A DNA stretch of 17,333 nt from an uncultured Ignavibacteria bacterium (GTDB lineage Bacteria; Bacteroidota; Ignavibacteria; Ignavibacteriales; Melioribacteraceae): assembly GCA_937930275.1 (NCBI GenBank), contig CALGLM010000246.1, positions 1-17,333 on the forward strand, read 5' to 3'. Of this stretch, positions 1 to 8,599 are shown piece by piece. The number at the start of each line of letters is the position of its first letter. Position 1 is the stretch's first letter. The notes under the pieces are model-generated. The model did not search any database, was not told the DNA's origin, and saw nothing but the letters and a program-made list of their open reading frames with translations. A program made the translations under genes and the position numbers.

Positions 1-1489
1 AAGTTAATCCCGCAAGTGCTGCATATGCACCGTAAGAAGCAACAAAAATAGCAATTCTTTTTTTATCGGCAATACCTTCATCAATTAACCATTTTACTCC
101 GTCTGTAATATCGTCTTGCATCTTACGTCCCCATTGCTTAAAACCGGAATTCATAAATTCTTTTCCGTATCCGCTCGAACCCCTATAATTTATTTGTAAT
201 ACTACATATCCTCTGTTTGCCAAAAACTGAACTTCGGGGCTATATTCCCATTCATCACGCCACCAAGGACCGGCATGCGGAAACACAACAAGAGGCAATT
301 TATCTTGCTTTTTAACTTTTGGCATGGTTAAATAACCGGGGATTACCAACCCGTCTCTTGCTCTAAATTTAATCGGTTTTATACTGCATAAATCCTCCTC
401 TTTTAAATTTGGATTTACTTCATTTAATTTTTCTAATTTTTTTGACACTGCGCTATATAAATAAAACATTCCCGGATTTTTATCGTTATATGCTTTAAAT
501 ATATAGTTATTTTCGTCATCATCATTATCTTCAAATATTACCTGATATCCGTGAAGTTTTTTACTAATTTCGTCGTAAAGTAGTTTTTTATCATTATCTA
601 AAAAATAATACTCCGATTTCCAAGTGATGTACCAAACTGCAATTAAGTTTAACTTTGCTTGCGAGTATATAAATCCTTTTACGTCGTAACTTTCGTCTTC
701 GTATATTACTTTAATTTCTTTATTCTGCTTTAAGTCGTATTCTACTAATGCAATTTTATCTCGGTTAATATTGCTTAAGGCGTAAAGTTTTGAATTATCT
801 TTTGAAAACAGTAAAGGTCTAAAGAATTCTTTAAAATTTGTAGTTAAAATAACCCTAAACGAATCAACTTCTTTTTCTCTATACAATACGCTTGAATTTA
901 CCCCGTCCGTTGCAACCGCCATTCTTAAAGCACCGTTATGATCGGTAAGCCATCGTGTGTAATTCCCCGGATTATCACAAATTAACTCGCTTTTACCCGT
1001 ATTAATATCAACTTTATAAACATCAAATAAATGTACATTATTTTTATTCATTTGAATAATAATTTTATTCGGGTCATCTCTTAAAAAATCTATTACAAAC
1101 GAACGTACGTTTTTATAAGGAGTTAAATCAACCGTTTTTTTTGTTTTAATATCAACATTATATATATGGTAATTTTGATCACCGTAATTATCTTGAACGT
1201 AAATAATATTATTATTCCCTTTCCAAAAATACGAATATATATCTGTATTTACCGATAAAGTAACTAATTGTTCTTCCTTTTCTCCTATTTTTTGTACAAA
1301 AATATTTAATCTGTTTTTGTAAGGTTTTAAAAACGATATATAATTACCGTCAGGGGAAATTTTAAATTCGGTTTTGTCAGGATTAGAAAAAAAAGACTTT
1401 ACGGGAATTAAACGAACAATTTCGTCTTTATTTGTTTTGGTACATCCGAAAATCAAAATAATTAAAACAATTAGTAATGTAGATCTCAT
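1..1489 (-). CDS. S9 family peptidase (dipeptidyl/acylaminoacyl-peptidase type), lipoprotein; C-terminus beyond window
   Basis: This gene runs off the left edge; 496 codons are open from the ATG at 1489-1487. The N-terminus is basic and hydrophobic and ends in a lipobox (I-F-G-C, Cys16), so the product is probably a lipoprotein facing the periplasm. Residues about 30-370 have the repeated short beta-strand pattern with an SPDG turn (e.g. KISPDGNYISF near residue 44) expected of the S9 beta-propeller. From about residue 385 the alpha/beta-hydrolase domain follows: HAGPWWRDEW (from His405), NYRGSSGYG, QWGRKMQDDITDG, and the nucleophile elbow at Ser485. Family members cleave short peptides. Odd: the elbow reads VASYGAY where G-x-S-x-G-G is usual, and HGGP reads HAGP. 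The catalytic Asp and His would lie outside the window. It lies 68 bp after the GT9 gene and may be co-transcribed or have its own promoter. Family is confident; activity is uncertain. Confidence 0.9.
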   Translation of the reverse strand, partial: MRSTLLIVLIILIFGCTKTNKDEIVRLIPVKSFFSNPDKTEFKISPDGNYISFLKPYKNRLNIFVQKIGEKEEQLVTLSVNTDIYSYFWKGNNNIIYVQDNYGDQNYHIYNVDIKTKKTVDLTPYKNVRSFVIDFLRDDPNKIIIQMNKNNVHLFDVYKVDINTGKSELICDNPGNYTRWLTDHNGALRMAVATDGVNSSVLYREKEVDSFRVILTTNFKEFFRPLLFSKDNSKLYALSNINRDKIALVEYDLKQNKEIKVIYEDESYDVKGFIYSQAKLNLIAVWYITWKSEYYFLDNDKKLLYDEISKKLHGYQVIFEDNDDDENNYIFKAYNDKNPGMFYLYSAVSKKLEKLNEVNPNLKEEDLCSIKPIKFRARDGLVIPGYLTMPKVKKQDKLPLVVFPHAGPWWRDEWEYSPEVQFLANRGYVVLQINYRGSSGYGKEFMNSGFKQWGRKMQDDITDGVKWLIDEGIADKKRIAIFVASYGAYAALAGLT

Positions 1490-1508
1490 AAAAGTATTAT
1501 TTTTCTTG

Positions 1509-1516
1509 CAAAATTA
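1509..1516 (-). promoter_or_regulatory. Possible Bacteroidota-type -7 box (TAnnTTTG) for the S9 peptidase gene
   Basis: On the minus strand this reads TAATTTTG, matching the TAnnTTTG -7 element of Bacteroidota housekeeping sigma factor promoters, about 20 nt before the peptidase ATG. No TTTG -33 element at the usual distance is convincing, and the implied leader is very short. In such AT-rich DNA the match could be chance. Confidence 0.3.
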
Positions 1517-1557
1517 ACTGTACCGCAAACAATAATAAAGGTAATTAAAAGGTATTT

Positions 1558-2622
1558 TTATAGATATTTTGATATAACGTTTACAGCATGATTAACAGTA
1601 AGTTCCTTAATACATTTAAATTGAATATCGGTTCTGCTGCAGCTTAAAGGTTTGGGAGAATAAATAAAACAAGGGGAACATTCCAAATTTAAGGTTAGTG
1701 CTTCGTAATCACATTTCCAAGGGCGTATGTAATTTAAGCTTGTCGGTCCTATTATAGGTATTACTTTAACTTGCATTGCGGCGGCAATGTGCATTAAACC
1801 GCTATCGTTACTTATAAAAATTTTACATTTTTTAATTAATGCAGCCGATTCGGTTAAATTTTTAGATTTTACTATATGTATTTTATTGCTGTTTACAATT
1901 GAAAAAATGTGCTTTTTTAACTCGTCTTCGTCAGGTCCGCCAAAAAGCAATATAACAACGTCTTTTTTTTCTATTAAAAATTTACATAGTTCGGCAAATT
2001 TTTCCGGTTCCCATCTTCTTTTAATATGGTTTTTTAATAACGAACATCCCGCATGTAGTCCTATTAAAAATTTATTTGAAAAATCATTTTCTTTAATGTA
2101 ATTTTCGGCATAATTTTTATCGGCATCATTTAGCTTTAGCAAAAGAGGTGAAATTTCTTCGGCTTTAATACCTAAAAGCTTTTCAGTAATTTTTATATTT
2201 TCTTCGACATTATGAAGTAAATCATTTTCATTAACTAAGCAATTATTTAAAAATCCGAGTTCTTTTACATTATCACGTAAATAACTAACTGCACCCCTAT
2301 TTTTTGCCCCTATCAATAAGGAAATAATATTATACTCCTTACGATTAGATGGATAAACATTTATCGAGTAGTTGTATTTGTTTCTTAAACCTAAAATGAA
2401 TTTTAATGACTTTACAGCACCTTGTTTCATAAAATCGAAAAAAATAACGTCATCTGCTAAGTCTAATCTATCATAAATATCTTTAACTCCCTTAAACATA
2501 ACAAGCACATCTATTTTAATATTCGGTACTTTTTCTTTAATAAGTTTAAGTGAGGGTGTAAACATCAATGCATCCCCTATACCGGATAATGCAAGAATTA
2601 AAATTTTAGATTCATCAGCCAT
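1558..2622 (-). CDS. Glycosyltransferase family 9 (ADP-heptose:LPS heptosyltransferase-like)
   Basis: The 354-residue product has the two Rossmann-like halves of a GT-B enzyme. N-terminal half: ALSGIGDALMFTPSL (residues 11-25), the acceptor-side glycine loop of the family. C-terminal half: IGLHAGCS (187-194), KRRW (201-204), FGGPDE (227-232) and SNDSGLMHIAAA (271-282), the nucleotide-sugar binding signature, then IGPTS (291-295). A cysteine-rich tail (Cys315, 318, 328, 337) is also common in this family. Members transfer heptose or related sugars from a nucleotide donor to lipid A-core or other surface glycans at the inner face of the cytoplasmic membrane. The length is normal. The true donor sugar cannot be told. 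The gene follows the terminator of the DUF2723 gene, so it likely starts its own transcript, and the S9 peptidase gene lies 68 bp downstream. No clear Shine-Dalgarno precedes the ATG. Confidence 0.9.
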   Translation of the reverse strand: MADESKILILALSGIGDALMFTPSLKLIKEKVPNIKIDVLVMFKGVKDIYDRLDLADDVIFFDFMKQGAVKSLKFILGLRNKYNYSINVYPSNRKEYNIISLLIGAKNRGAVSYLRDNVKELGFLNNCLVNENDLLHNVEENIKITEKLLGIKAEEISPLLLKLNDADKNYAENYIKENDFSNKFLIGLHAGCSLLKNHIKRRWEPEKFAELCKFLIEKKDVVILLFGGPDEDELKKHIFSIVNSNKIHIVKSKNLTESAALIKKCKIFISNDSGLMHIAAAMQVKVIPIIGPTSLNYIRPWKCDYEALTLNLECSPCFIYSPKPLSCSRTDIQFKCIKELTVNHAVNVISKYL

Positions 2623-2660
2623 AACAGAATTTATTTTTTTATTACAACTTTTAATTTAAT

Positions 2661-2693
2661 AAAAAATCCCCTTTCTCACTAAGAAAAAGGGGA
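2661..2693 (-). terminator. Rho-independent terminator of the DUF2723 operon
   Basis: Read on the minus strand, a hairpin (arms 2683-2693 and 2667-2677, one mismatch, five-base loop) with a TCCCC/GGGGA base is followed directly by six T (2661-2666). It begins 36 nt after the stop of the DUF2723 gene and separates it from the GT9 gene. Confidence 0.85.
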
Positions 2694-2728
2694 CTATAAT
2701 TAATATAATTCAATATAAGAATTACTTT

Positions 2729-5641
2729 CTATTTTTTTGTAGTATCAATCCCCGGTAAACTCGGTTTATCACCTTTAGGAGCATTTGATAAAGCAGTATA
2801 TTTTTGTATCATTTCCGTAATTGTAGGATCATTTGGGAAATATACTTTTAATCTATTAACTACATCTAATGCTTTTTTAAATTCACCCAAATTTTCATAA
2901 GTATCTAATAGCATTCTATACGGATTATAGTAGCTCTGCACATCAGTAGGATCGGTTTCTAATTTTGCCCACGCATATTTTTCAATTTCGGATGCAATTT
3001 TTTTATACTGCTTCATTCCGCCGGCACCATAGTAAATTGAAGCTAAATCAAACATTAATCTCGGGTCCATTCTAATAATTTTGTACGGCATTACTTCTTC
3101 CATTTTATCAAGCACTTGAATAACTTTAGCGTTATCATGCTTATTATTCATGTAATACAATGCCAACCTTAAGAACGAATTACGATAGTTTTGAGTTAAT
3201 CTTACATGATTATCATCAAAATAAATTGTAGAATCATTTAATCCGCGGAAACGGAAACCGGGTTTATAGTCTTTTGAATATGTCGAAGGATTTGTATTAA
3301 ACAATTGTTCAACCATTGCTTTTTCGTTTACAAATTCCAATCTGCCTTTTCTTTTTTGCGGAACAAGTTTAAATGCAAGCCCTTCCATTATCATATAATC
3401 ATCTAAACCTAATTTACTATCATCACTACATGTTACGGCAAAATAAATCGGTCTTTTCCAGTCTGATGTTTTAATAATATCTAATACCGCAAGGTCTTGA
3501 ACTCGTAACCCTTGAAATTGACCGAAGTTTAATGTCGGTTTTAAGTCCCATGCAATTGCCTTGTTTACTAATATTGTTGAGTCAATATCTTTTGTATTGC
3601 TTAAAATACTATCAGGTACAGGCAATGTTTCAACTTTCCCAGTAAAACGCGTGTAGCCAATATTTTGAATAGCAGCATCATTCATACTCATAGGCACTTT
3701 TAATGCACCGTGCGGAGTAGTATTTTTCATTTGTAAAATATACCAAGGCGTATTTAATAAGCTTAAGTTAACAATTCTTACATCTCGTCTTACACCTTCT
3801 ACATCTTGCAAATACCATAACGGGAATGTATCGTTATCGCCGTTTGTAAACAATATGGCATTCGGTTCAACACTTTGTAACATATTATAAGCATAATCCC
3901 AAGGCACATAGTTACGCGAGCGGTTATTTTCAAAATAATTTGCCGCATACATTTTACCCGGTATAAGAATAGCAAAAAACAAAAGCAAAGCAACAGTAAT
4001 TGGCTTTAGAAGCGAATTGCCCTTAAAATAGCCGTGTAATAAATCTATTATTCCGCGTACGCCTAAGCCAACCCATAACGAGTAAACAAAAAAGGCGCCC
4101 ACATAAAAGTAATCCCTTTCACGTGGCTGAGGCTCCTGTTGGTTTTGGTAAAAAGCGGTTAAAAATCCTAAAAAGATAAACATAACCATAAATACGCTTC
4201 CCATTTTCCAATCTTTTTGGAATTGGTAAAATATACCAAATAAACCAATAAAGAACGGAATACCCCATAAAACAGACCAATCTACGGGTGCATCTTGCAC
4301 AGTTGACGAATTACCTGCATAGTTCCACAACAAGTAGCGTAAAAACATATGGTCGGTTTGATATTTCCATAAAAAGTCTAAATCGCTGCTATATTCAGTA
4401 TAAATTCCCATTTGGTGATCTTCTTGAGCAAACCTTCTTTTGAATGTAGGAAAATCACCGTATTGTTCACGATTTAAGTAAGATTCCAATTCGGTAAATG
4501 TTTTTGGGCTATTTAGGTTAATCGGCGTATCTTGATTTGCGCGTATAATAATCATTGTATATGACGTAAATCCAAGTAAAGCAAATAATACTGCCTTTAG
4601 CACTAAATTTAACGTTGTCTTATTAATTTTATTTGTATAATAAATTGCTCCCGCAACCGCAGCTAAAATTAAAAAGAAAACAATTATATCAGCCGTAGTT
4701 TGGTTACCGCCTAAAGACGAAACCAATGCCGGTATTTTTTTAACCATAAACGGATAATAAGCAACTAAAAATACACCGCCTATCATAATAGGTATGTAAA
4801 ACGAATTTACCTTAAATATCTTTTTCCAAAATATTCCCATAAAAATAACGCTTACCGCAACCGCACTCATTACAAATTTTTGGTCAATCGCTTTATATTC
4901 TTCAGGCATAGGAGGTGTAGTATCCGTTAAATTAGCCCATAATGCAATTGCAACGGCAGTAACAATAGCAGCATGAATTAAGAATAAATATCCTGTAGAA
5001 ATTAATGCTTTATCGTCATTTGTATATTTACGAAAATAAATTATCATTATAATAGGAACGGCAGCTAAAACAGCCATTAAATGAACACCTGTTGATAGTC
5101 CTATTAAATAAGCAATAAGAATTAAATATCTTTCATTGCCTGGTTTATCCGCACTATCATTCCATACAATTATTAACCAAGTAACTATAGCGATAAAAAA
5201 AGTTGAAGTAGCATATACTTCGGCTTCAACTGCATTAAACCAAAAAGTTTCGGAAAATGCTAAAGAGAGTGCACCGATTGCTGCGGAAACATAAGTTACA
5301 ACAGAATTAAAAATATCTTCCTTTTTAGTTTCAACCATGTTTTGTATTAATCTTACAATAACCAAATACAAAAACATAACCGAAAAAGCACTTGCTAAAA
5401 CTGAAATTGTATTCACTCTATAAGCAATATTTTCGGAAAACGGTATTAATGTAAATATTCTACCCAATATTAAGAAAAACGGAGTTCCCGGTGGGTGGGG
5501 TACTTGCATTAAGTACGATGAAGCTATAAACTCGCCACAATCCCAAAAAGAAACCGAAGCTTGTGCCGTAGAGAAGAAAGCAAAAGCTGCAATAACAAAC
5601 ACTAATGCGGCAAAAATTCTGTTTAACAATTTTAAATCCAT
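2729..5641 (-). CDS. DUF2723 (TMEM260-like) polytopic membrane protein, putative GT-C O-glycosyltransferase
   Basis: The 970-residue product is an integral membrane protein with roughly a dozen hydrophobic segments in residues 1-560 and a soluble C-terminal part. Family hallmarks: FWDCGEFIASS (32-42), PHPPGTP (48-54) with the acidic residues expected in the first extracytoplasmic loop of a GT-C fold, INLNSP (374-379), YLNREQYGD (388-396), QPRERDYFYVG (505-515) and TNGDNDTFPLWYLQ (599-612). The last 150 residues are helical and TPR-like. The eukaryotic relative TMEM260 is an O-mannosyltransferase; by analogy the bacterial protein may move sugar from a lipid carrier to exported proteins or glycans, but this is inference. 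Length is typical for the Bacteroidota family. The start has a good ribosome binding site (GAGGAAATA before ATG). It lies 25 bp after the small acidic gene and is followed by a strong terminator. Confidence 0.92.
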   Translation of the reverse strand: MDLKLLNRIFAALVFVIAAFAFFSTAQASVSFWDCGEFIASSYLMQVPHPPGTPFFLILGRIFTLIPFSENIAYRVNTISVLASAFSVMFLYLVIVRLIQNMVETKKEDIFNSVVTYVSAAIGALSLAFSETFWFNAVEAEVYATSTFFIAIVTWLIIVWNDSADKPGNERYLILIAYLIGLSTGVHLMAVLAAVPIIMIIYFRKYTNDDKALISTGYLFLIHAAIVTAVAIALWANLTDTTPPMPEEYKAIDQKFVMSAVAVSVIFMGIFWKKIFKVNSFYIPIMIGGVFLVAYYPFMVKKIPALVSSLGGNQTTADIIVFFLILAAVAGAIYYTNKINKTTLNLVLKAVLFALLGFTSYTMIIIRANQDTPINLNSPKTFTELESYLNREQYGDFPTFKRRFAQEDHQMGIYTEYSSDLDFLWKYQTDHMFLRYLLWNYAGNSSTVQDAPVDWSVLWGIPFFIGLFGIFYQFQKDWKMGSVFMVMFIFLGFLTAFYQNQQEPQPRERDYFYVGAFFVYSLWVGLGVRGIIDLLHGYFKGNSLLKPITVALLLFFAILIPGKMYAANYFENNRSRNYVPWDYAYNMLQSVEPNAILFTNGDNDTFPLWYLQDVEGVRRDVRIVNLSLLNTPWYILQMKNTTPHGALKVPMSMNDAAIQNIGYTRFTGKVETLPVPDSILSNTKDIDSTILVNKAIAWDLKPTLNFGQFQGLRVQDLAVLDIIKTSDWKRPIYFAVTCSDDSKLGLDDYMIMEGLAFKLVPQKRKGRLEFVNEKAMVEQLFNTNPSTYSKDYKPGFRFRGLNDSTIYFDDNHVRLTQNYRNSFLRLALYYMNNKHDNAKVIQVLDKMEEVMPYKIIRMDPRLMFDLASIYYGAGGMKQYKKIASEIEKYAWAKLETDPTDVQSYYNPYRMLLDTYENLGEFKKALDVVNRLKVYFPNDPTITEMIQKYTALSNAPKGDKPSLPGIDTTKK

Positions 5642-5666
5642 TATTTCCTCTATTACTGTATTAAAT

Positions 5667-5960
5667 TTATTCCTGATCTTTATTTACTTCTTCTTCAGAT
5701 ATATTTTCGTCTTCAGATATACTTTCATTTTCCGATAAGTTTTCGTTTTTCTTAAAGTACATATCATAATTCTTTTTGTCTCTGTTTATATGATATTTCT
5801 CATAATATCCCTTTAAACGGGCTAACGATAAACTATCTAAGTCTTCATCATCAGTATGACGCTTTTTTAACATACGAAAATCTTTTAATTCTTCGTAAGT
5901 CATCTGTTTTTCAAATCTTTTTACTGCGTCAATATACTTACCTTGTTCTCTGTATCTCAT
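5667..5960 (-). CDS. Small acidic-tailed hypothetical protein, first gene of the DUF2723 operon
   Basis: I do not recognise this 97-residue protein. It has no signal peptide or membrane segment, so it should be cytoplasmic. The first 70 residues are charged and probably helical (YEELKDFRMLKKRH, LDSLSLARLKGYYEKYH). The C-terminal tail is strongly acidic and built from three six-residue repeats, ENLSEN, ESISED and ENISEE (residues 73-90), followed by EVNKDQE. It stands 25 bp upstream of the DUF2723 gene on the same strand, so the two are probably co-transcribed, with this one first. Its start lacks a standard Shine-Dalgarno sequence. That it is a real gene is supported by the operon position and by filling the gap to the divergent GT2 gene; function is unknown. 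Confidence 0.7.
   Translation of the reverse strand: MRYREQGKYIDAVKRFEKQMTYEELKDFRMLKKRHTDDEDLDSLSLARLKGYYEKYHINRDKKNYDMYFKKNENLSENESISEDENISEEEVNKDQE
5691..5744 (-). repeat. Three tandem copies of an 18-bp unit inside the small acidic gene
   Basis: Units at 5727-5744, 5709-5726 and 5691-5708 are in frame with the gene and encode E-(N/S)-(L/I)-S-E-(N/D/E). The two units nearest the stop differ at only a few bases (GAAAxTATATCTGAAGAx), and the third has diverged further. This is a short in-frame minisatellite that could change in copy number. Confidence 0.85.
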
Positions 5961-5964
5961 GGCT

Positions 5965-6052
5965 TTTTACCAACTATTTTGAAAAATATTTAAACAATAA
6001 ATATATAAAAAATTTATATTTAGTTTTAACATTTTTTTAAACATTGGTAAAA
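5965..6052. repeat. 9-bp inverted repeat just before two divergent start codons
   Basis: TTTTACCAA at 5965-5973 and TTGGTAAAA at 6044-6052 are exact reverse complements, so both divergent genes carry TTGGTAAAA 1-4 nt upstream of their ATG. The intergenic DNA between is extremely AT-rich and should hold both promoters, but I see no convincing -33/-7 pair. It could be an operator half-site, a translation-start element or chance. Confidence 0.4.
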
Positions 6053-6053
6053 C

Positions 6054-6689
6054 ATGCAATTATATAATAATTTTACCCCTTTTGTTTCAATTATTCTTCC
6101 TTCTTATAATAGAGCTAAATTAATTACACGAGCTATTAACTCGGTTATTAACCAAACTTATCAAAATTGGGAATTGTTAGTTATTGATGACGGAAGTGAT
6201 GATAATACGTTTAATTTAGTAAAAGATTTTTCACACAAATATTTTAACATAAGATATATCTACCATAAAAACAAAAAACTTCCGTTAACGCTTAATACGG
6301 GAATACTTGCCGCAAACGGTACTTTTATTACATTTTTAGGAAGTGATGATGAATATAAGCCCATGCATTTACAATTGCGTGTTAATTTAATAGACGACTT
6401 GAATGATATTGATTTTATACACGGAGGGGTTGAAGTTATAGGAGACCCATTTGTAAAAGACAAAAATGATTTAACGAAACTTATTAATTTAAGTGAATGT
6501 ACAATAGGCGGAACGTTTTTTATAAAAAAAGAGATATTGCTTAAATTGAACGGATTTAACAATATAAACTATAGCGAAGATAGCGAGCTTTACGAAAGGG
6601 CGGCTAAATTTGCAAAAATTATTAAAGTAGATTACCCGACTTATATCTATTATCGCGATACAGAAGACAGCATTTGTAACACAATTTAA
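6054..6689 (+). CDS. Glycosyltransferase family 2 (GT-A fold), short form
   Basis: The 211-residue product is a single GT-A domain. FVSIILPSYNR (10-20) opens the nucleotide-binding fold, VIDDGSDD (43-50) is the UDP-binding acidic loop, LGSDDEY (95-101) supplies the metal-binding DXD-type motif, and IGGTFFIKKEIL with NYSEDSELYERA (172-183) supplies the acceptor-side segment and the likely catalytic acid pair (E175/D176). No membrane segment is present, so it should act in the cytoplasm, perhaps loosely at the membrane, adding a sugar to a surface glycan. It is shorter than many GT2 enzymes (250-330 residues) but contains all core motifs and looks intact. It diverges from the acidic-protein/DUF2723 operon and is followed 13 bp later by the SurA-like gene, so these two are probably one transcript. 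Donor and acceptor cannot be predicted. Confidence 0.9.
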   Translation: MQLYNNFTPFVSIILPSYNRAKLITRAINSVINQTYQNWELLVIDDGSDDNTFNLVKDFSHKYFNIRYIYHKNKKLPLTLNTGILAANGTFITFLGSDDEYKPMHLQLRVNLIDDLNDIDFIHGGVEVIGDPFVKDKNDLTKLINLSECTIGGTFFIKKEILLKLNGFNNINYSEDSELYERAAKFAKIIKVDYPTYIYYRDTEDSICNTI

Positions 6690-6702
6690 ATTTTACAATT
6701 TT

Positions 6703-8490
6703 ATGAAAAAACTTATTATTACTATAACTTTACTATGCGTTACAGTTTTAAACGCTCAAGATAATAATGTTGCAACAATCGGAGACATAAAAATATCTGC
6801 AAAAGAATTTTTAGAACGTTACGAACTTTCTCCTGTAATCGGTAAAGAAAACATTAGAAACGAAATTGGCGCAAAATATTCACTTTTGTATTCTATTATT
6901 GCAGAAAAAATTTGGGCACTGGAAGCCGAAAAGCATAAAATTGATACTTCAAAATCGGTTTATGCACCAATGGATATAATTGAAAAATTATATGTTAAAG
7001 ATGCTTTGTATAAAAAAGAAATTTTAGATAAAATAGAAATTACTCAAGAAGAAATTAACAAAGCAGTAAATAAATACGTAAGAAAACTTAAATTAAAATA
7101 TATTTTTTCGGCTAATGAAAAAGATATAAAAAATAAATTTTATTTACTTAAAAACGGATATGCTTTTGACTCGCTTTACAAAGCTTTAGTTAAAGAGGAT
7201 AATACCAAAGAAGTTGAGTTTGGATTGCTTGAAGAAAATGTTGAAGATGAAGTATATAAGTTACCGGTCGGCGGCTTTACCGAACCGACTTTTTGGAATA
7301 ACGGTTTTTATATTTTTTATCTTGAAAGCGAAACAAGACAATTGTTTATTGATACAAAAGGAAAAAACAACACTGTAGATTTAATTAAAAATAAACTTAT
7401 TGAACGAAAAGCAGATGTTTTAAGAAAAAAATATACTGCTAAATTATTTAAAAATGTTAAAGCAAAAAGTGAAAAAAAGATAATTGATTTAGTGGCTAAT
7501 AATGTTTTCGATTTGTTAAAAAACAAAGAGGCAAGTAAAGATAGTAACGGTTCATATTTTAATTTAACCGAAAAGGACGGATTATGGTTGGAAATTAAAT
7601 TAAAAGATTACCTTAATACGGATTTTGTTAAAATTAATAATAAAAACGTAAAGCTCGAAAAATTTATTGACGAACTTACATTTTTTGGATTACGATTTGA
7701 GAATAAAGACTTAAGAACAATTACAATAAGATTAAACAGACAGGTAAAACAATTTATTGAAGACGAACTAATTGCGGCAGAAGGAATAAGACAAGGACTA
7801 AACCACGACCCCGAAGTTATTGGACAAGTTAAAATGTGGAAAGACAATTATTTGTTTCAAGTGTATAGAAGTAAAGTTAATTACGAAAATTTCGTAAAAA
7901 TTAAAGATTCCTTATCCGTTACAAAAGAAGCTACCGATTTTTCCGACAAAACTTATAATTTTATTGAAATTGGCTTTGTTGATTTAGACCAGGCAGAAGA
8001 TATTTTTGCAAACCTATCGGATAAAGATTATAATCAACTAATAAATTATTATAAAAGTTATAACTCAATAAATATATCATTAAAAACAGAAAACGAAAAA
8101 GATATTGAATTTGAGCTTAAGGATGCAATAAGCACACTTAAGCAAAATGATATTTACGGTCCCATTAATTCTAAATCGGGTTATAAGATAATAAAAATTA
8201 TAGATGTAAAAGTAGATACCGTAAAAAACGTATTTAACAACTCTAAAGAAATAGAAGAGTATGCCCGTAATATTGCAGGTGATGATATAGCAAAAACAAC
8301 CGCAATTTGGGCTAAAAAATACGGTTTAAATATTAACGATGAATTGTTAAAATCCCTAAAAGTAACAAGAATTAATTCTTACATAATTAAAATGTTTGGG
8401 TTTGGCGGAAGGATAGGTGCAGTTCCTATTACGCCCCCTTTTTACAAATGGGTAGAAGAATATAAAAAATTAAAAGAAAATAGTTTATAG
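6703..8490 (+). CDS. Periplasmic SurA/PpiC-like peptidyl-prolyl isomerase family protein
   Basis: The 595-residue product begins with a signal peptide (hydrophobic residues 4-16, likely cleavage after NAQ, residue 19). Residues about 21-120 resemble the SurA N-terminal chaperone region: VATIGDIKISAKEFLERYE, then helices. A first parvulin-like segment follows (about 127-210: KLKYIFSANEKDIKN, LPVGGFTEPTFWNNGFYIFYLES). A second, more diverged one lies at about 418-505 (NFIEIGFVDLDQAEDIF, NDIYGPINSKSGYKIIKI). Such proteins chaperone outer-membrane proteins through the periplasm; parvulin domains may or may not be catalytic, and I cannot confirm active-site residues here. No lipobox or transmembrane anchor was seen. 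It lies 13 bp after the GT2 gene and is convergent with the beta-propeller gene. No clear Shine-Dalgarno precedes the ATG. Confidence 0.8.
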   Translation: MKKLIITITLLCVTVLNAQDNNVATIGDIKISAKEFLERYELSPVIGKENIRNEIGAKYSLLYSIIAEKIWALEAEKHKIDTSKSVYAPMDIIEKLYVKDALYKKEILDKIEITQEEINKAVNKYVRKLKLKYIFSANEKDIKNKFYLLKNGYAFDSLYKALVKEDNTKEVEFGLLEENVEDEVYKLPVGGFTEPTFWNNGFYIFYLESETRQLFIDTKGKNNTVDLIKNKLIERKADVLRKKYTAKLFKNVKAKSEKKIIDLVANNVFDLLKNKEASKDSNGSYFNLTEKDGLWLEIKLKDYLNTDFVKINNKNVKLEKFIDELTFFGLRFENKDLRTITIRLNRQVKQFIEDELIAAEGIRQGLNHDPEVIGQVKMWKDNYLFQVYRSKVNYENFVKIKDSLSVTKEATDFSDKTYNFIEIGFVDLDQAEDIFANLSDKDYNQLINYYKSYNSINISLKTENEKDIEFELKDAISTLKQNDIYGPINSKSGYKIIKIIDVKVDTVKNVFNNSKEIEEYARNIAGDDIAKTTAIWAKKYGLNINDELLKSLKVTRINSYIIKMFGFGGRIGAVPITPPFYKWVEEYKKLKENSL

Positions 8491-8599
8491 CTGTATTCTC
8501 AAGTTATCAAAAGCCCGTATCATTATTACATACTTAGTAATTAAATTTATATTAACTTTGTAAATTATACTAACGTAAAATTTTTTATAAAACATTTTA

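Noticed and set aside
251..262. HAGP read as loss of an active-site motif that would make the S9 gene a pseudogene
   Set aside because: The frame is open over 496 codons and the nucleophile serine is kept, so the changes are reported as an oddity and not as gene decay.
1787..2101. Plus-strand open frame opposite the GT9 gene (and similar antisense frames elsewhere)
   Set aside because: It is fully contained within a gene with clear family motifs and itself shows no recognisable domain.
8553..8560. TAACTTTG on the plus strand, a match to the Bacteroidota -7 promoter box
   Set aside because: It lies between two convergent genes with no plus-strand gene downstream; chance is likely in such AT-rich DNA. 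An antisense or small RNA cannot be excluded.
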